A program made the position numbers and the translations under genes. A DNA stretch of 64,000 nucleotides from Belnapia rosea (GTDB lineage: Bacteria > Pseudomonadota > Alphaproteobacteria > Acetobacterales > Acetobacteraceae). The stretch covers positions 46,488-110,487 of the forward strand of contig NZ_FMZX01000016.1 of assembly GCF_900101615.1 (NCBI RefSeq). Reading direction: 5' to 3'. The notes below the pieces were generated by a model. It saw only the letters and a program-made list of their open reading frames with translations, was not told the DNA's origin and searched no databases. Of the stretch, positions 45,726-55,802 are shown one piece after another. Position 1 is the first letter of the stretch. Each line of letters starts with the position of its first letter.

Positions 45726-46306
45726 GCGAGATCGCGGCCGCGGGCAGCACCACCCCGCATCTCTGGGTGGACCGCGTCACCGAGCTCGATGACCACGACA
45801 TCGCCGAGCTCTGCGAGGCGACCGATGCCGCCATCATCGAGGGCGGCGGCTTCGGCTGGATCGAGCCGCAGGGCCGCGCCGCGCTGGAGCGCCACTTCCG
45901 CGGCGTCCTCCTGGTGCCGGAGCGGGAGCTGTTCGTGGCGCGCCTCGATGGCATGGTGGTCGGCAGCGCCCAGCTCGTCCGCCCGCACCGCAACAACGAG
46001 GCCCAGGCCTTCGCCGCCCAGCTCACCCATGCCTATATCGCGCCCTATGGCCGTGGCCATGGGCTGGCGCGGCTGATGATCCAGCGGGTCGAGGAGTATG
46101 CCGCCTCGCTCGGCCATCGCGTGCTGAACCTCGATGTGCGGGAAACTCAGCTCACCGCCATCTCGTTGTTCCAGGCGCTCGGTTATGTGCGCTGGGGTAC
46201 CCATCCGGTCTATGCCCGGGTGCGTGGCCAGACGGTCGCAGGGCAATACTACTACAAGCTGCTGGAGCCGGGGCGCGGCCGCCGCACAGGACAGATGGTG
46301 CCATAA
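45722..46306 (+). CDS. GNAT-family N-acetyltransferase
   Basis: The 194-residue protein has a GNAT fold. The acetyl-CoA-binding motif appears as YIAPYGRGHGLARLMIQRVEEYA near residues 105-125, followed by LNLDVRETQLTAISLFQALGY. The acceptor is unknown. It is embedded in the his operon between hisH and hisA (4-base overlap with hisH, 3-base gap to hisA), so it is expressed with histidine enzymes; whether it acts in that pathway is not evident. Confidence 0.85.
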   Translation: MSEIAAAGSTTPHLWVDRVTELDDHDIAELCEATDAAIIEGGGFGWIEPQGRAALERHFRGVLLVPERELFVARLDGMVVGSAQLVRPHRNNEAQAFAAQLTHAYIAPYGRGHGLARLMIQRVEEYAASLGHRVLNLDVRETQLTAISLFQALGYVRWGTHPVYARVRGQTVAGQYYYKLLEPGRGRRTGQMVP

Positions 46307-46309
46307 CCG

Positions 46310-47059
46310 ATGGGTCTCACCCTCTACCCCGCCATCGACCTCAAGGCCGGCCAGGTGGTCCGCCTCAAGCGCGGCGACATGCGCGAGGCGACGGTCTATT
46401 CCGCCGACCCCGCGGCCCAGGCCCGGCTCTTCGCCGGTGCCGGCTTCCGCTGGCTGCATGTGGTCGATCTCGACGGCGCCTTCGCCGGCCGCCCGGCCAA
46501 TGCCTCGGCGGTGCAGGCCATCCTCGCCGCCACGCCCGGCCTGCCGGTGCAGCTCGGCGGCGGGATCCGCAGCATGGGCGCGGTCGAGGGCTGGCTTGAC
46601 CAGGGGGTGAAGCGCGTCATCCTCGGCTCCGCCGCGCTGAAGGACCCGCAATTCGCCCTCGCCGCCTGCCGCGCCTGGCCGGGCCAGATCGCCGTCGGCA
46701 TCGATGCCCGCGGCGGCATGGTGGCGACCGAGGGCTGGGCCGATATCAGCACCATGACGGCCGGCGACCTTGCCCGCCGCTTCGAGGATGCCGGCGCGGC
46801 CGCCATCATCTACACCGATATCGACCGCGACGGGATGCTGGGCGGCGTCAACCTGGAGGCGACGCTGGCCCTGGCCCGCTCGGTCCGGGTGCCGGTCATC
46901 GCCTCGGGCGGCGTCGCCTCGCTGAACGACCTCGCCTCGCTCACCGCCGTCACCGGCGAGGGCATCGAGGGCGTCATCATCGGCCGTGCCCTCTATGACG
47001 GCCGCATCGACCCGGCCAAGGCCCTGGCGCTGGTGTCGGCCGCCCCGGCCAAGGGCTAG
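46310..47059 (+). CDS. hisA: ProFAR isomerase (HisA)
   Basis: The 249-residue TIM barrel catalyses the Amadori isomerisation of ProFAR in histidine synthesis. The catalytic aspartates lie in [13 protein letters not shown] (D10) and [10 protein letters not shown]; phosphate-binding loops QLGGGIRS and IASGGVAS are present. It is the last his gene here. The usual next genes (hisF, hisE) are replaced by a solute-binding protein and the low-GC islet. Confidence 0.96.
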   Translation: MGLTLYPAIDLKAGQVVRLKRGDMREATVYSADPAAQARLFAGAGFRWLHVVDLDGAFAGRPANASAVQAILAATPGLPVQLGGGIRSMGAVEGWLDQGVKRVILGSAALKDPQFALAACRAWPGQIAVGIDARGGMVATEGWADISTMTAGDLARRFEDAGAAAIIYTDIDRDGMLGGVNLEATLALARSVRVPVIASGGVASLNDLASLTAVTGEGIEGVIIGRALYDGRIDPAKALALVSAAPAKG

Positions 47060-47063
47060 GCTC

Positions 47064-47082
47064 CCTCCCCGACCAGGGGAGG
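47064..47082 (+). promoter_or_regulatory. Hairpin enclosing the ribosome-binding site of the ModA-like gene
   Basis: A 7-bp perfect inverted repeat (CCTCCCC paired with GGGGAGG, loop GACCA) contains the Shine-Dalgarno sequence GGGGAGG that lies 10 bases before the ATG at 47093. If it folds, it would limit translation initiation. A similar but longer structure occurs at 49329-49356. Confidence 0.45.
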
Positions 47083-47092
47083 ACACATCGCC

Positions 47093-47878
47093 ATGCGCAT
47101 GCCATCCATGGGCCGCCGCCTGCTGCTCGGCGCGGTGGCCCTGCTGGCCCTCGCCGGCACCGCGGCGGCGGCCGAGATCCATGTGCTCACCTCCGGCGGC
47201 CTCACCGCCGCCTATCGCGCCCTCGCCCCGGAATTCGAGCGTGCGACCGGCCACCGGCTGGTCACCGCCCAGGGCGCCTCCATGGGCAGCGCGCCGGATG
47301 CCATCCCCCAGCGCCTCGCCCGCGGCGAGCCGGCCGATGTGCTGCTGCTCGCCGGCAGCGCGCTCGACCGCCTGATCGCCGAGGGCCGCGCCATGCCCGG
47401 CAGCCGCACCGACATCGCCGAGTCCCGCATCGGCATGGCCGTTCGTGCCGGGGCGCCCCGCCCGGACATCGCCAGCATGGAGGGCTTCCGCCGCGCCCTG
47501 CTGGCGGCGAGGTCGATCGCCTATTCGGCCAGCGCCAGCGGCGTCTATATCGAGACCGAGATGTACCGCCGCATGGGCCTCGCCGACGAGCTCATGCCCA
47601 AGAGCCGCAAGATCCTCAGCGAGCGCGTCGGCAGCGTCGTCGCCCGCGGCGAGGCGGAGATCGGCTTCCAGCAGATCAGCGAGCTGCTGCCGATCCAGGG
47701 CATCGACTTCCTCGGCCCCATCCCCGCCGAGTTGCAGCAGGTGACGGTCTTCTCCGCCGGCCTTGCCGCCGGGGCGCGGGAGCCGGAGGCCGCCCACGCC
47801 CTCATCCGCTTCCTCGCCTCGCCCGAGGCCCGCGACACGCTGCGCCGCACCGGCCTCGACCCCATGGGGGGCGGGTAG
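47093..47878 (+). CDS. Molybdate-type (ModA-like) substrate-binding protein
   Basis: The 261-residue periplasmic protein has a signal peptide (cleavage after GTAAAA near residue 27). The mature part has the ModA-like/SBP_bac_11 fold, with VLTSGGLTAAYRALAPEFER, RLARGEPADVLLLAG and AIIRFL-type C-terminal helices (HALIRFLASPEARDTLRRTG). It may bind molybdate or a small organic anion; ligand residues cannot be assigned. No modB or modC gene is adjacent. It lies 33 bases after hisA and may be the last gene before the low-GC islet. Confidence 0.78.
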   Translation: MRMPSMGRRLLLGAVALLALAGTAAAAEIHVLTSGGLTAAYRALAPEFERATGHRLVTAQGASMGSAPDAIPQRLARGEPADVLLLAGSALDRLIAEGRAMPGSRTDIAESRIGMAVRAGAPRPDIASMEGFRRALLAARSIAYSASASGVYIETEMYRRMGLADELMPKSRKILSERVGSVVARGEAEIGFQQISELLPIQGIDFLGPIPAELQQVTVFSAGLAAGAREPEAAHALIRFLASPEARDTLRRTGLDPMGGG

Positions 47879-48069
47879 GCTTCAAACTCATTCAGGAATG
47901 GCAGAGATGGGCGGGAAGCGGACATGGCTAACGCAACCCGTTGAGGACTGCTCCGCGCCTGTTTCGGCTTTTGAAGTCCCGCCGCCGATTGCCCGAAGAC
48001 AGACGCCTGAAACCGCCTCAATCTGCGCTCTAGGCTCAATCCGACCAGCCAGTCATCTTCAGGATATCT

Positions 48070-49035
48070 ATGCGCCATCCCGGACAACCCAAATCAGCAC
48101 CAGCTTGGTATCGAGCCCGAGGTCCATCCTACATCGAGCATCAGTTTTCAGCTGCGCTCGGCGACTTGGCTGACATGATCGAGAGCGAGCATTGGTTCGG
48201 AGACGCTGAAAAGCACGCGCGCTACCGCGTCGATTTCATCCTGGTCGATTTCATCCTGAAGGATGCCCGGTTAATCATCGAGCTCGATGGTCACGAACAT
48301 CATTCAACCAAAGAGCAGCTCAAGAAAGACGCGATTCGACAGAGATATCTAACGCGGGCTGGCTATTCGGTCATCCGATTTGCTGGATCGGAGATCAATC
48401 GCGACCCCGCTGCTTGCGTGCGTGAGGTTCGGGAGATGTACAAGGAGCGCATGCAACGTGCGCCGGCAAAGTATCGCGTCCTGTACATCGACTACCGATT
48501 TCTGTTCCGTCAGATGACGAAGGCGAAGCGATTTTATCAGAATCTTCATCCTAGTAAAAGTCTACAGAACCCTAGCCTGGATAAATTTATTACCCATGCC
48601 GTAGGCTGGCTGCACGAAAAGTCCTTCATAACGGCGTTTATATTCGTGCCGCCGGAGGAAGAATACTATATTAAGCCATTGGACGGGCAGACGACTGAGT
48701 ATGAAAAGGGCGAGGTGCGGATCAATGTCATGGCGCATGACCTTTATTCTGCCGAACTTGGGGTCCACATGGAGAGCTACGCGCACCTGTTTGACGAGTT
48801 TTTTCTGGTGGCGGACGATCCCATCTACGTTCTTCCTTTGCGGTCGGTGCTGCCCGCTAAGCTCAGCGATCGTGTTCTCGGCGGGCAGAACTTCGAGTTT
48901 CTGGCGGGGGGCAAACTCCTGCGAAGGGGAAATGACGAGACCGCATTTGTTGGAACGGATCTTGCGAGGGTCCTCTGGCAAGATGTCTGGTACCCGATTG
49001 GCACAGCAATGGGACTTGATCCCTACGAGCTGTGA
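48070..49035 (+). CDS. DUF559-like PD-(D/E)XK nuclease with unknown C-terminal domain (islet gene)
   Basis: The 321-residue protein has residues 1-140 resembling DUF559/very-short-patch-repair-type endonucleases: RVDF (D55 and duplicated D60), the IIELDGHEHH strand (E71, D73), K86/R90 and GYSVIRFAGSEI. Residues 145-321 are not recognised; they begin RVLYIDYRFLFRQ and contain DEFFLVADDPIYVLPLRS. Base composition is foreign: 48541-48600 has 23 G/C of 60, where native genes exceed 70%. A Shine-Dalgarno-like CAGGA precedes the ATG. It stands alone after the his operon and may be defence or mobile-element cargo. Confidence 0.72.
   Translation: MRHPGQPKSAPAWYRARGPSYIEHQFSAALGDLADMIESEHWFGDAEKHARYRVDFILVDFILKDARLIIELDGHEHHSTKEQLKKDAIRQRYLTRAGYSVIRFAGSEINRDPAACVREVREMYKERMQRAPAKYRVLYIDYRFLFRQMTKAKRFYQNLHPSKSLQNPSLDKFITHAVGWLHEKSFITAFIFVPPEEEYYIKPLDGQTTEYEKGEVRINVMAHDLYSAELGVHMESYAHLFDEFFLVADDPIYVLPLRSVLPAKLSDRVLGGQNFEFLAGGKLLRRGNDETAFVGTDLARVLWQDVWYPIGTAMGLDPYEL
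48229..48258 (+). repeat. 15-bp perfect tandem duplication inside the nuclease gene
   Basis: The 15 bases at 48229-48243 are repeated exactly at 48244-48258, giving VDFIL twice in frame just before the catalytic IIELDG strand. Related nucleases normally have one such copy, so this is probably a recent slippage duplication that adds five residues. Confidence 0.85.
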
Positions 49036-49361
49036 CCCACGGTTGATTATTTTGTGAGCGAACCTTCCCCTGGGCACGGCAGCTATCTGGAACAGGTCGC
49101 CTCGATCCCGTCAGTCAGAAGCCTGCCAAGCACAGCCGTTTGCATTACCAATGCGAAGGTCCGCTCCGGGTCGGAAGCAGCCATCGCTGAGCGGCTTCCG
49201 TTCGCCTTAGCTCACGGAACCCGCCCTAGCCTGTTGCTTGATCGGGCAAATACCTCCCCTCCGGTGATTCCACCTGACCGGAGTTTGCTCTGGCCGGCCC
49301 CGCTTGCCTGCCGCCCCGGCAGGCGCCAGTCTCTCCCCAACGATAAGGGGAGAGACGGGCC
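49036..49361. other. Non-coding stretch after the islet gene, with hairpins
   Basis: These 326 bases have no convincing gene. Composition rises from mixed to GC-rich along it, so the right edge of the islet probably lies in the first half. Inverted repeats seen are CGGAAGC at 49172-49178 with GCTTCCG at 49194-49200 (a possible terminator for the nuclease gene), GCCTGCCG at 49306-49313 with CGGCAGGC at 49317-49324, and the ribosome-site hairpin described separately. No tRNA, IS end or CRISPR repeat was recognised. Confidence 0.55.
49329..49356 (+). promoter_or_regulatory. 10-bp hairpin sequestering the acyl-CoA dehydrogenase ribosome-binding site
   Basis: A perfect 10-bp inverted repeat (GTCTCTCCCC paired with GGGGAGAGAC, 8-base loop AACGATAA) ends 5 bases before the ATG at 49362. 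The AAGGGGAG Shine-Dalgarno sequence (49345-49352) is in its right arm and would be fully paired in RNA. It could be a translational switch. Alternatively, as DNA, it could be an operator for a dimeric repressor. Confidence 0.5.
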
Positions 49362-50567
49362 ATGGAGCTGCGATTCACACCCGAGGAGGTCGCCTTCCGC
49401 GAGGAGGTCCGCGCCTTCATCCGCGACAAGCTGCCCGCCGACACGCGCGAGCGGATGCGCCTCGGCCACAAGCCGACCAAGCAGGACACCATCACCTGGC
49501 AGCGCATCCTGAATGCCAAGGGCTGGGCCGCCTATTCCTGGCCGAAGGAGCATGGCGGCCCGGGCTGGAGCGCGATCCAGCGCATGATCTTCCTCGAGGA
49601 GAACCTCATGGCCCCGGCGCCGGAGCTGCTCTCCTTCAACATCACCATGCTCGGCCCGGTGCTGGTGGAGTTCGGCACCGAGGCGCAGAAGCGCCACTTC
49701 CTCCCCCGCGCCGCCAATCTCGACGACTGGTGGTGCCAGGGCTTCTCCGAGCCCGGCGCCGGCTCCGACCTCGCCAGCCTGCGCACGGCGGCGGTCCGCG
49801 AGGGCGACCACTACGTCGTCAACGGCCAGAAGATCTGGACCTCGACCGCGCATAACGCCGACTGGTGCTTCTGCCTGGTCCGCACCGACCCCAGGGCCGC
49901 CAAGCGCCAGGAGGGCATCTCCTTCCTGCTGATCGACCTCCGCACGCCGGGGATCGAGGTGCGGCCGATCATCTCCATCGACGGCAGCCACCACCTGAAC
50001 GAGGTCTTCTTCACCGATGTGCGGGTGCCGGCCGAGAACCTGGTCGGCGAGGAGAACCGGGGCTGGTCGGTCGCCAAATACCTGCTCGGCAACGAGCGCA
50101 CCGGCATCGCCCGCCTCGGCACCAGCAAGGCCGCGGTGCGCCGCGCCAAGGAGGTGGCACGCGAGGTCCGCACGCGCGGCCGCCCGTTGATCGAGGATCG
50201 CGGCTTCCGCACCCGCGTCGCCCAGCTGGAGGTGGACATGAAGGCGCTGGAGATCACCCAGCTCCGCGTCGTCTCCGCCTTCGCCAAGTCGGGCGGCAAG
50301 AAGCCCGACCCGCTCTCCTCCGTCCTCAAGATCAAGGGGACGGAGCTGCTGCAGGCCAGCTCCGAGCTGGTGATGGATGTCGGCGGCCCGCTCGCCATGC
50401 CGGCCTGGCAGCAGGAGCTGGCGGCGCTCGCCAACGAGCCGGCCCCCGTCCCCGACTGGGCCCCGGCCATGGCGCCCGCCTATCTCATGCTGCGCGCCGC
50501 CTCGATCTATGGCGGCACCAACGAGATCCAGAAGAACATCCTGAACAAAGCGGTGCTGGGGCTCTGA
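49362..50567 (+). CDS. Acyl-CoA dehydrogenase, PimC-like large subunit
   Basis: The 401-residue flavoprotein has the acyl-CoA dehydrogenase signatures GFSEPGAGSDLASLRT (near residue 130), VNGQKIWTSTAHNADW and the C-terminal IYGGTNEIQKNILNKAVLGL. Start and overall sequence (LRFTPEEVAFREEVRAFIRD) resemble pimeloyl-CoA dehydrogenase large subunits. It is paired with the next gene, whose ATG overlaps its stop by one base (TGATG), consistent with a two-subunit enzyme that oxidises a dicarboxyl- or branched acyl-CoA. The actual substrate is unknown; cholesterol- or alkane-derived acyl-CoAs are alternatives. Confidence 0.87.
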   Translation: MELRFTPEEVAFREEVRAFIRDKLPADTRERMRLGHKPTKQDTITWQRILNAKGWAAYSWPKEHGGPGWSAIQRMIFLEENLMAPAPELLSFNITMLGPVLVEFGTEAQKRHFLPRAANLDDWWCQGFSEPGAGSDLASLRTAAVREGDHYVVNGQKIWTSTAHNADWCFCLVRTDPRAAKRQEGISFLLIDLRTPGIEVRPIISIDGSHHLNEVFFTDVRVPAENLVGEENRGWSVAKYLLGNERTGIARLGTSKAAVRRAKEVAREVRTRGRPLIEDRGFRTRVAQLEVDMKALEITQLRVVSAFAKSGGKKPDPLSSVLKIKGTELLQASSELVMDVGGPLAMPAWQQELAALANEPAPVPDWAPAMAPAYLMLRAASIYGGTNEIQKNILNKAVLGL

Positions 50568-51694
50568 TGGATTTCGATCTCACCGACGACCAGCGCCTGC
50601 TGACCGACAGCGTCACCCGGCTGCTGGCGGACCAGTACGGCTTCGAGCAGCGCAAGTCCCTGCTGAAGACGCCGATGGGCTGGAGCGAGCGGCTCTGGTC
50701 GCAATATGCCGAGCTCGGCCTGCTCGGCCTGCCCGTCCCGGAGGAGTATGGCGGCTTCGGCGGCGGCCCCGTCGATGTCATGCTGCTGATGCAGGCCTTC
50801 GGCCGCCACCTGGTGCTGGAGCCCTATCTGGCGAGCGTGGTGCTCGGCGGCACCGCGGTGCGGCTGGCCGGCGACGATGCCCAGCGCGAGGAGATCCTCT
50901 CCGGCCTCGCCGCCGGTGAGACGAAGCTCGCCTTCGCCCATGGCGAGCGGCAATCCCGCTACGACCTCACCGATGTGCTGACCACCGCCACCCCGGATGG
51001 CGGCGCCTACCGCCTGGAAGGCGCCAAGAGCGTCGTGCTGCATGGCGATTGCGCCGACCGGCTGGTGGTCAGCGCCCGCACCGCCGGCGGCCGCGACGAG
51101 GCCGAGGGCATCTCGCTCTTCCTCGTCGATGCCGAAGCGCCCGGCCTCGCCCGCCGCGGCTACGCGCTGCGCGACGGCACGCGCGCCGCCGAGCTCTCCC
51201 TCTCCAACGTCCCGGCGACGCTGCTCGGCGAGCGCGACGCCGCCCTGCCGGTGATCGAGCGCGTGGTCGAGGCCGGCATCGCCGCCACCGCCGCCGAGGT
51301 GATCGGCGCGATGGAGGCCATGCAGGCGATGACGCTCGACTACCTGAAGACGCGCCAGCAATTCGGCCGGCCGATCGGCGACAACCAGGCCCTCCAGCAC
51401 CGCGCCGCCGAGATGCTGGTGGCCATGGAGCAGGGCCGCTCCATGGCCATGCTGGCCGCGATGATGGTGGAGGAGCCGGATGCCGGGGAGCGCGCCCGCA
51501 ACATCGCCCGCGCCAAGGTCGGCGTCGGCCAGGCCGGCCGCTTCGTCTCGCAGAACGCGGTGCAGCTGCATGGCGGCATCGGCATGACGGAGGAATACGC
51601 CATCGGCCACTTCTTCCGCCGCGTCATGGTGATCGAGCACCTGTTCGGCGACACCGCCTACCATCTCGACCGGCTGGCGGACGAGGTGGAATGA
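50567..51694 (+). CDS. Acyl-CoA dehydrogenase, PimD-like small subunit
   Basis: This 375-residue member of the same superfamily begins MDFDLTDDQRLLTDSVTRLL, with YAELGLLGLPVPEEYGGFGGG and the C-terminal VQLHGGIGMTEEYAIGHFFRR. The pattern is that of pimeloyl-CoA dehydrogenase small subunits. The FAD-binding middle motif is weaker than in the partner (FAHGERQSRYDL replaces the usual FSEPGAGSD-type sequence), as expected for heteromeric pairs in which only one subunit carries all catalytic features. It is coupled to both neighbours by stop/start overlaps. Confidence 0.86.
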   Translation: MDFDLTDDQRLLTDSVTRLLADQYGFEQRKSLLKTPMGWSERLWSQYAELGLLGLPVPEEYGGFGGGPVDVMLLMQAFGRHLVLEPYLASVVLGGTAVRLAGDDAQREEILSGLAAGETKLAFAHGERQSRYDLTDVLTTATPDGGAYRLEGAKSVVLHGDCADRLVVSARTAGGRDEAEGISLFLVDAEAPGLARRGYALRDGTRAAELSLSNVPATLLGERDAALPVIERVVEAGIAATAAEVIGAMEAMQAMTLDYLKTRQQFGRPIGDNQALQHRAAEMLVAMEQGRSMAMLAAMMVEEPDAGERARNIARAKVGVGQAGRFVSQNAVQLHGGIGMTEEYAIGHFFRRVMVIEHLFGDTAYHLDRLADEVE

Positions 51695-52712
51695 GCGCCG
51701 CGCTCCTCACCCCCTCCCGCCAGGTGGCGGTGCGGGAGGACTGGCTGGCCTTGACGCGGGAGGAGATCCTCGACCCCGCCCTGCCGATCATCGACCCGCA
51801 CCACCATCTCTGGGACCATCCCGGGGAGCGCTACTTCCTCGACGACCTGCTGCGCGACACCGCCAGCGGCCACGACATCCGCGCCACCATCTTCGTCCAG
51901 TGCGGCGCCATGTACCGTGCCGAGGGGCTGGAGGAGGAGCGCCCGCTCGGCGAGACCGAATTCGTCACCGGCGCCGCCGCCCAGAGCGCCACGGGCCAGT
52001 ATGGCCCGACCCGCGCCTGCGCCGGCATCATCGGCATGGTGGACCTGACCCTCGGCGAGCGTGCCGGCGCCCTGCTCGACGCGCATCGCGCCATCGCCGG
52101 CGCGCGGTTCCGCGGCGTGCGCAACCGCACCGCCTGGCACCCCTCGCCCGAGATCCGCTCCAACCTCACCACGCCGCCGCCCGGCCCGCTGGAGCATCCG
52201 GGCTTCATCGAGGGCGCGCGGCAACTGGCGCAGCGCGGCCTCACCCTCGATATCTGGTCCTACCACACCCAGCTGCCGCGCGTGCTTGAGGTGGCGCGCG
52301 CCCTGCCGGACCTCACCATCATCCTCGACCATGTCGGCGGCCCGCTCGGCACCGGCCCCTTCGCCGGCCGCCGGGCGGAGGTCTTCCCCGTCTGGCGGCA
52401 ATCGGTCCGGGCCATCGCCGCCCTGCCCAATACGGTGGTGAAGCTCGGCGGCCTCGCCATGCAGGTGAACGGCTTCGACTTCCACCTGCAGGACCGGCCA
52501 CCCGGCTCCGAAGCGCTGGCCGAGGCCTGGCGGCCCTATATCGAGACCTGCATCGAGGCCTTCGGCCCCGGCCGCTGCATGTTCGAGAGCAACTTCCCCG
52601 TCGACAAGGGCATGTGCAGCTACGCCGTGCTCTGGAACGCCTTCAAGCGCCTCGCCGCCGGAGCGAGCGCGGAGGAACGGACGGCGCTGTTCAGCGGCAC
52701 CGCCACCCGGAC

Positions 52713-53987
<1,275 letters not shown>

Positions 53988-53997
53988 CTGGGGCGGC

Positions 53998-54933
53998 TCA
54001 TGCCGGGACGGCGGGCCCTTCCGGCGCGGCCAGGGCCGGCACCGGCTCGGCCACCTCATCCATTGGGGGCGGCGGCGCCACGCGCTCGGGCAGCCGCAGC
54101 AGGCCGATCAGCCGCGCCAGCGTCGCGCGCATCTCCGGCCGCGGCACCACCATGTCGAGGATGCCATGCTCCAGCAGGTATTCCGCCCGCTGGAACCCCT
54201 CCGGCAGCTTCTCCCGCACCGTCTGCTCGATGACACGGGCACCGGCAAAGCCGATCATCGCCCCGGGCTCGGCGATCTGGATGTCGCCCAGCATGGCGAA
54301 GCTCGCCGTCACGCCGCCCGTCGTCGGATCGCAGAGCACGACGATGAAGGGCAGCCCCGCCTCCTTCACCATCCGCGTGGCGATGACGGTGCGCGGCATC
54401 TGCATCAGGCTGATCGCGCCCTCCTGCATGCGCGCCCCGCCCGAGGCGGTGAAGACGATCAGCGGCGCATCCTGCAGCACGGCGAGCCGCGCCGCCGTCA
54501 CCAGCGCCTCGCCCACCCCCGCGCCCATCGAGCCGCCGAGAAAGCTGAATTCGAAGGCCGCCGCGACCACCCGGTTGCCCTCGATCGCCCCATGGGCGAC
54601 GACGACGGCATCCTCCTGCCCGACCTTGGCCTGCGCCTCGCGCAGCCGCTCGACATAGCGCCGCTGGTCACGGAAGCGCAGCGGGTCCTGCGGCGCCTTC
54701 GGCAGCTCGATCCGCTGCCACCCCTCATCCAGCGTATAGTCCAGCCGCTGCCGTGCCCCGACCCGCATATGGTGCCCGCAATGGGTGCAGACATGCAGGT
54801 TCCGCTCGAGGTCGCGGTGGAAGATCATCTGCTCGCAGGCCGGGCATTTGTGCCAGAGATTCTCCGGCACCTCCCGCGGCGCGCCGAACAGCGTCTTGAT
54901 CTTGGGCAGCGCCCATTCGCTGATCCAGTTCAT
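53998..54933 (-). CDS. accD: Acetyl-CoA carboxylase carboxyltransferase subunit beta
   Basis: This 311-residue subunit carries out the carboxyl transfer to acetyl-CoA in fatty acid synthesis together with AccA. An N-terminal zinc ribbon (C30, C33, C49, C52) is followed by the crotonase-like core with [12 protein letters not shown] and [19 protein letters not shown] Pro/Ala-rich tail is present. Its ATG overlaps the trpA stop (ATGA). Confidence 0.96.
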   Translation of the reverse strand: MNWISEWALPKIKTLFGAPREVPENLWHKCPACEQMIFHRDLERNLHVCTHCGHHMRVGARQRLDYTLDEGWQRIELPKAPQDPLRFRDQRRYVERLREAQAKVGQEDAVVVAHGAIEGNRVVAAAFEFSFLGGSMGAGVGEALVTAARLAVLQDAPLIVFTASGGARMQEGAISLMQMPRTVIATRMVKEAGLPFIVVLCDPTTGGVTASFAMLGDIQIAEPGAMIGFAGARVIEQTVREKLPEGFQRAEYLLEHGILDMVVPRPEMRATLARLIGLLRLPERVAPPPPMDEVAEPVPALAAPEGPAVPA

Positions 54934-55802
54934 CGCCCCCGCACCGCCGCCGCCAGCGCCCCGACCTGGTCCAGCACCAGCCCCACCGTCTCCGGCCGCG
55001 CCGTGCCATCCTCCTCCAGCGAGGCCGCCAGAGTATCCACCAGCGCCGTGCCGACCACCGCGCCATCCGCCAGCCTGGCCGCCTCGCCCGCCTGCTGCGG
55101 CGTGCGGATGCCGAAGCCGATGGCGATCGGCAGGCTGGTATGCTTGCGGATGCGCGGGATCGCCTCCTCCAGCGAGGCCGCCGTGGCGCTGCGCGTGCCG
55201 GTGATGCCGGTGATCGAGACGTAGTAGACGAAGCCGCTGGTCGCCGCGAGCACGCGCGGCAGCCGGGCGTCATCCGTCGTCGGCGCCACGAGGCGGATCA
55301 GGTCGAGCCCCGCCGCCCGCGCCTGCGGCTCGATCTCCCCCGCCTCCTCCGGCGGCACATCGACGACGATGAGCCCATCGACGCCCGCCGCGGCCGCATC
55401 GACGCAGAAGCGGTCGACGCCATAGGCGAGGATCGGGTTGTAGTAGCCCATCAGGATGATCGGCGTGCCGTCATCGCCCTGGCGGAAGTCCCGCACCAGC
55501 CCGAGCACGCCCTCCAGCGTCGCGCCCACCTTCAGCGCCCGCTGCGCCGCCCGCTGGATCGCCGGCCCATCGGCCATCGGGTCGGTGAAGGGCACGCCCA
55601 CCTCGATCAGGTCCGCCCCCGCCCCCGGCAGCCCGCGCAGCAGCGCCAGCGAGGTCTCCCGGTCCGGGTCGTAGCCTTGCAGGTAGGTGACGAGCGCCCC
55701 GCGCCCCTCCGCCTTCAGCGCGGCGAATTTGGCAGCGATGCGCGATGCCGGATGGGGCCGATCCACGCTGCGCTGCGGTGCTTCGCGATCGGACCCAGTC
55801 AC
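54930..55802 (-). CDS. trpA: Tryptophan synthase alpha chain
   Basis: The 290-residue TIM barrel cleaves indole-glycerol phosphate to indole. Catalytic residues are E67 (LIEVGVPF) and D78 (DPMADGP), 11 apart as in the family; SITGITGTR and GFGIRTPQQ complete the site. The early loop reads [12 protein letters not shown] where AGDPD-type sequences are usual, a mild oddity. It overlaps trpB by 4 bases. Confidence 0.95.
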   Translation of the reverse strand: MTGSDREAPQRSVDRPHPASRIAAKFAALKAEGRGALVTYLQGYDPDRETSLALLRGLPGAGADLIEVGVPFTDPMADGPAIQRAAQRALKVGATLEGVLGLVRDFRQGDDGTPIILMGYYNPILAYGVDRFCVDAAAAGVDGLIVVDVPPEEAGEIEPQARAAGLDLIRLVAPTTDDARLPRVLAATSGFVYYVSITGITGTRSATAASLEEAIPRIRKHTSLPIAIGFGIRTPQQAGEAARLADGAVVGTALVDTLAASLEEDGTARPETVGLVLDQVGALAAAVRGR

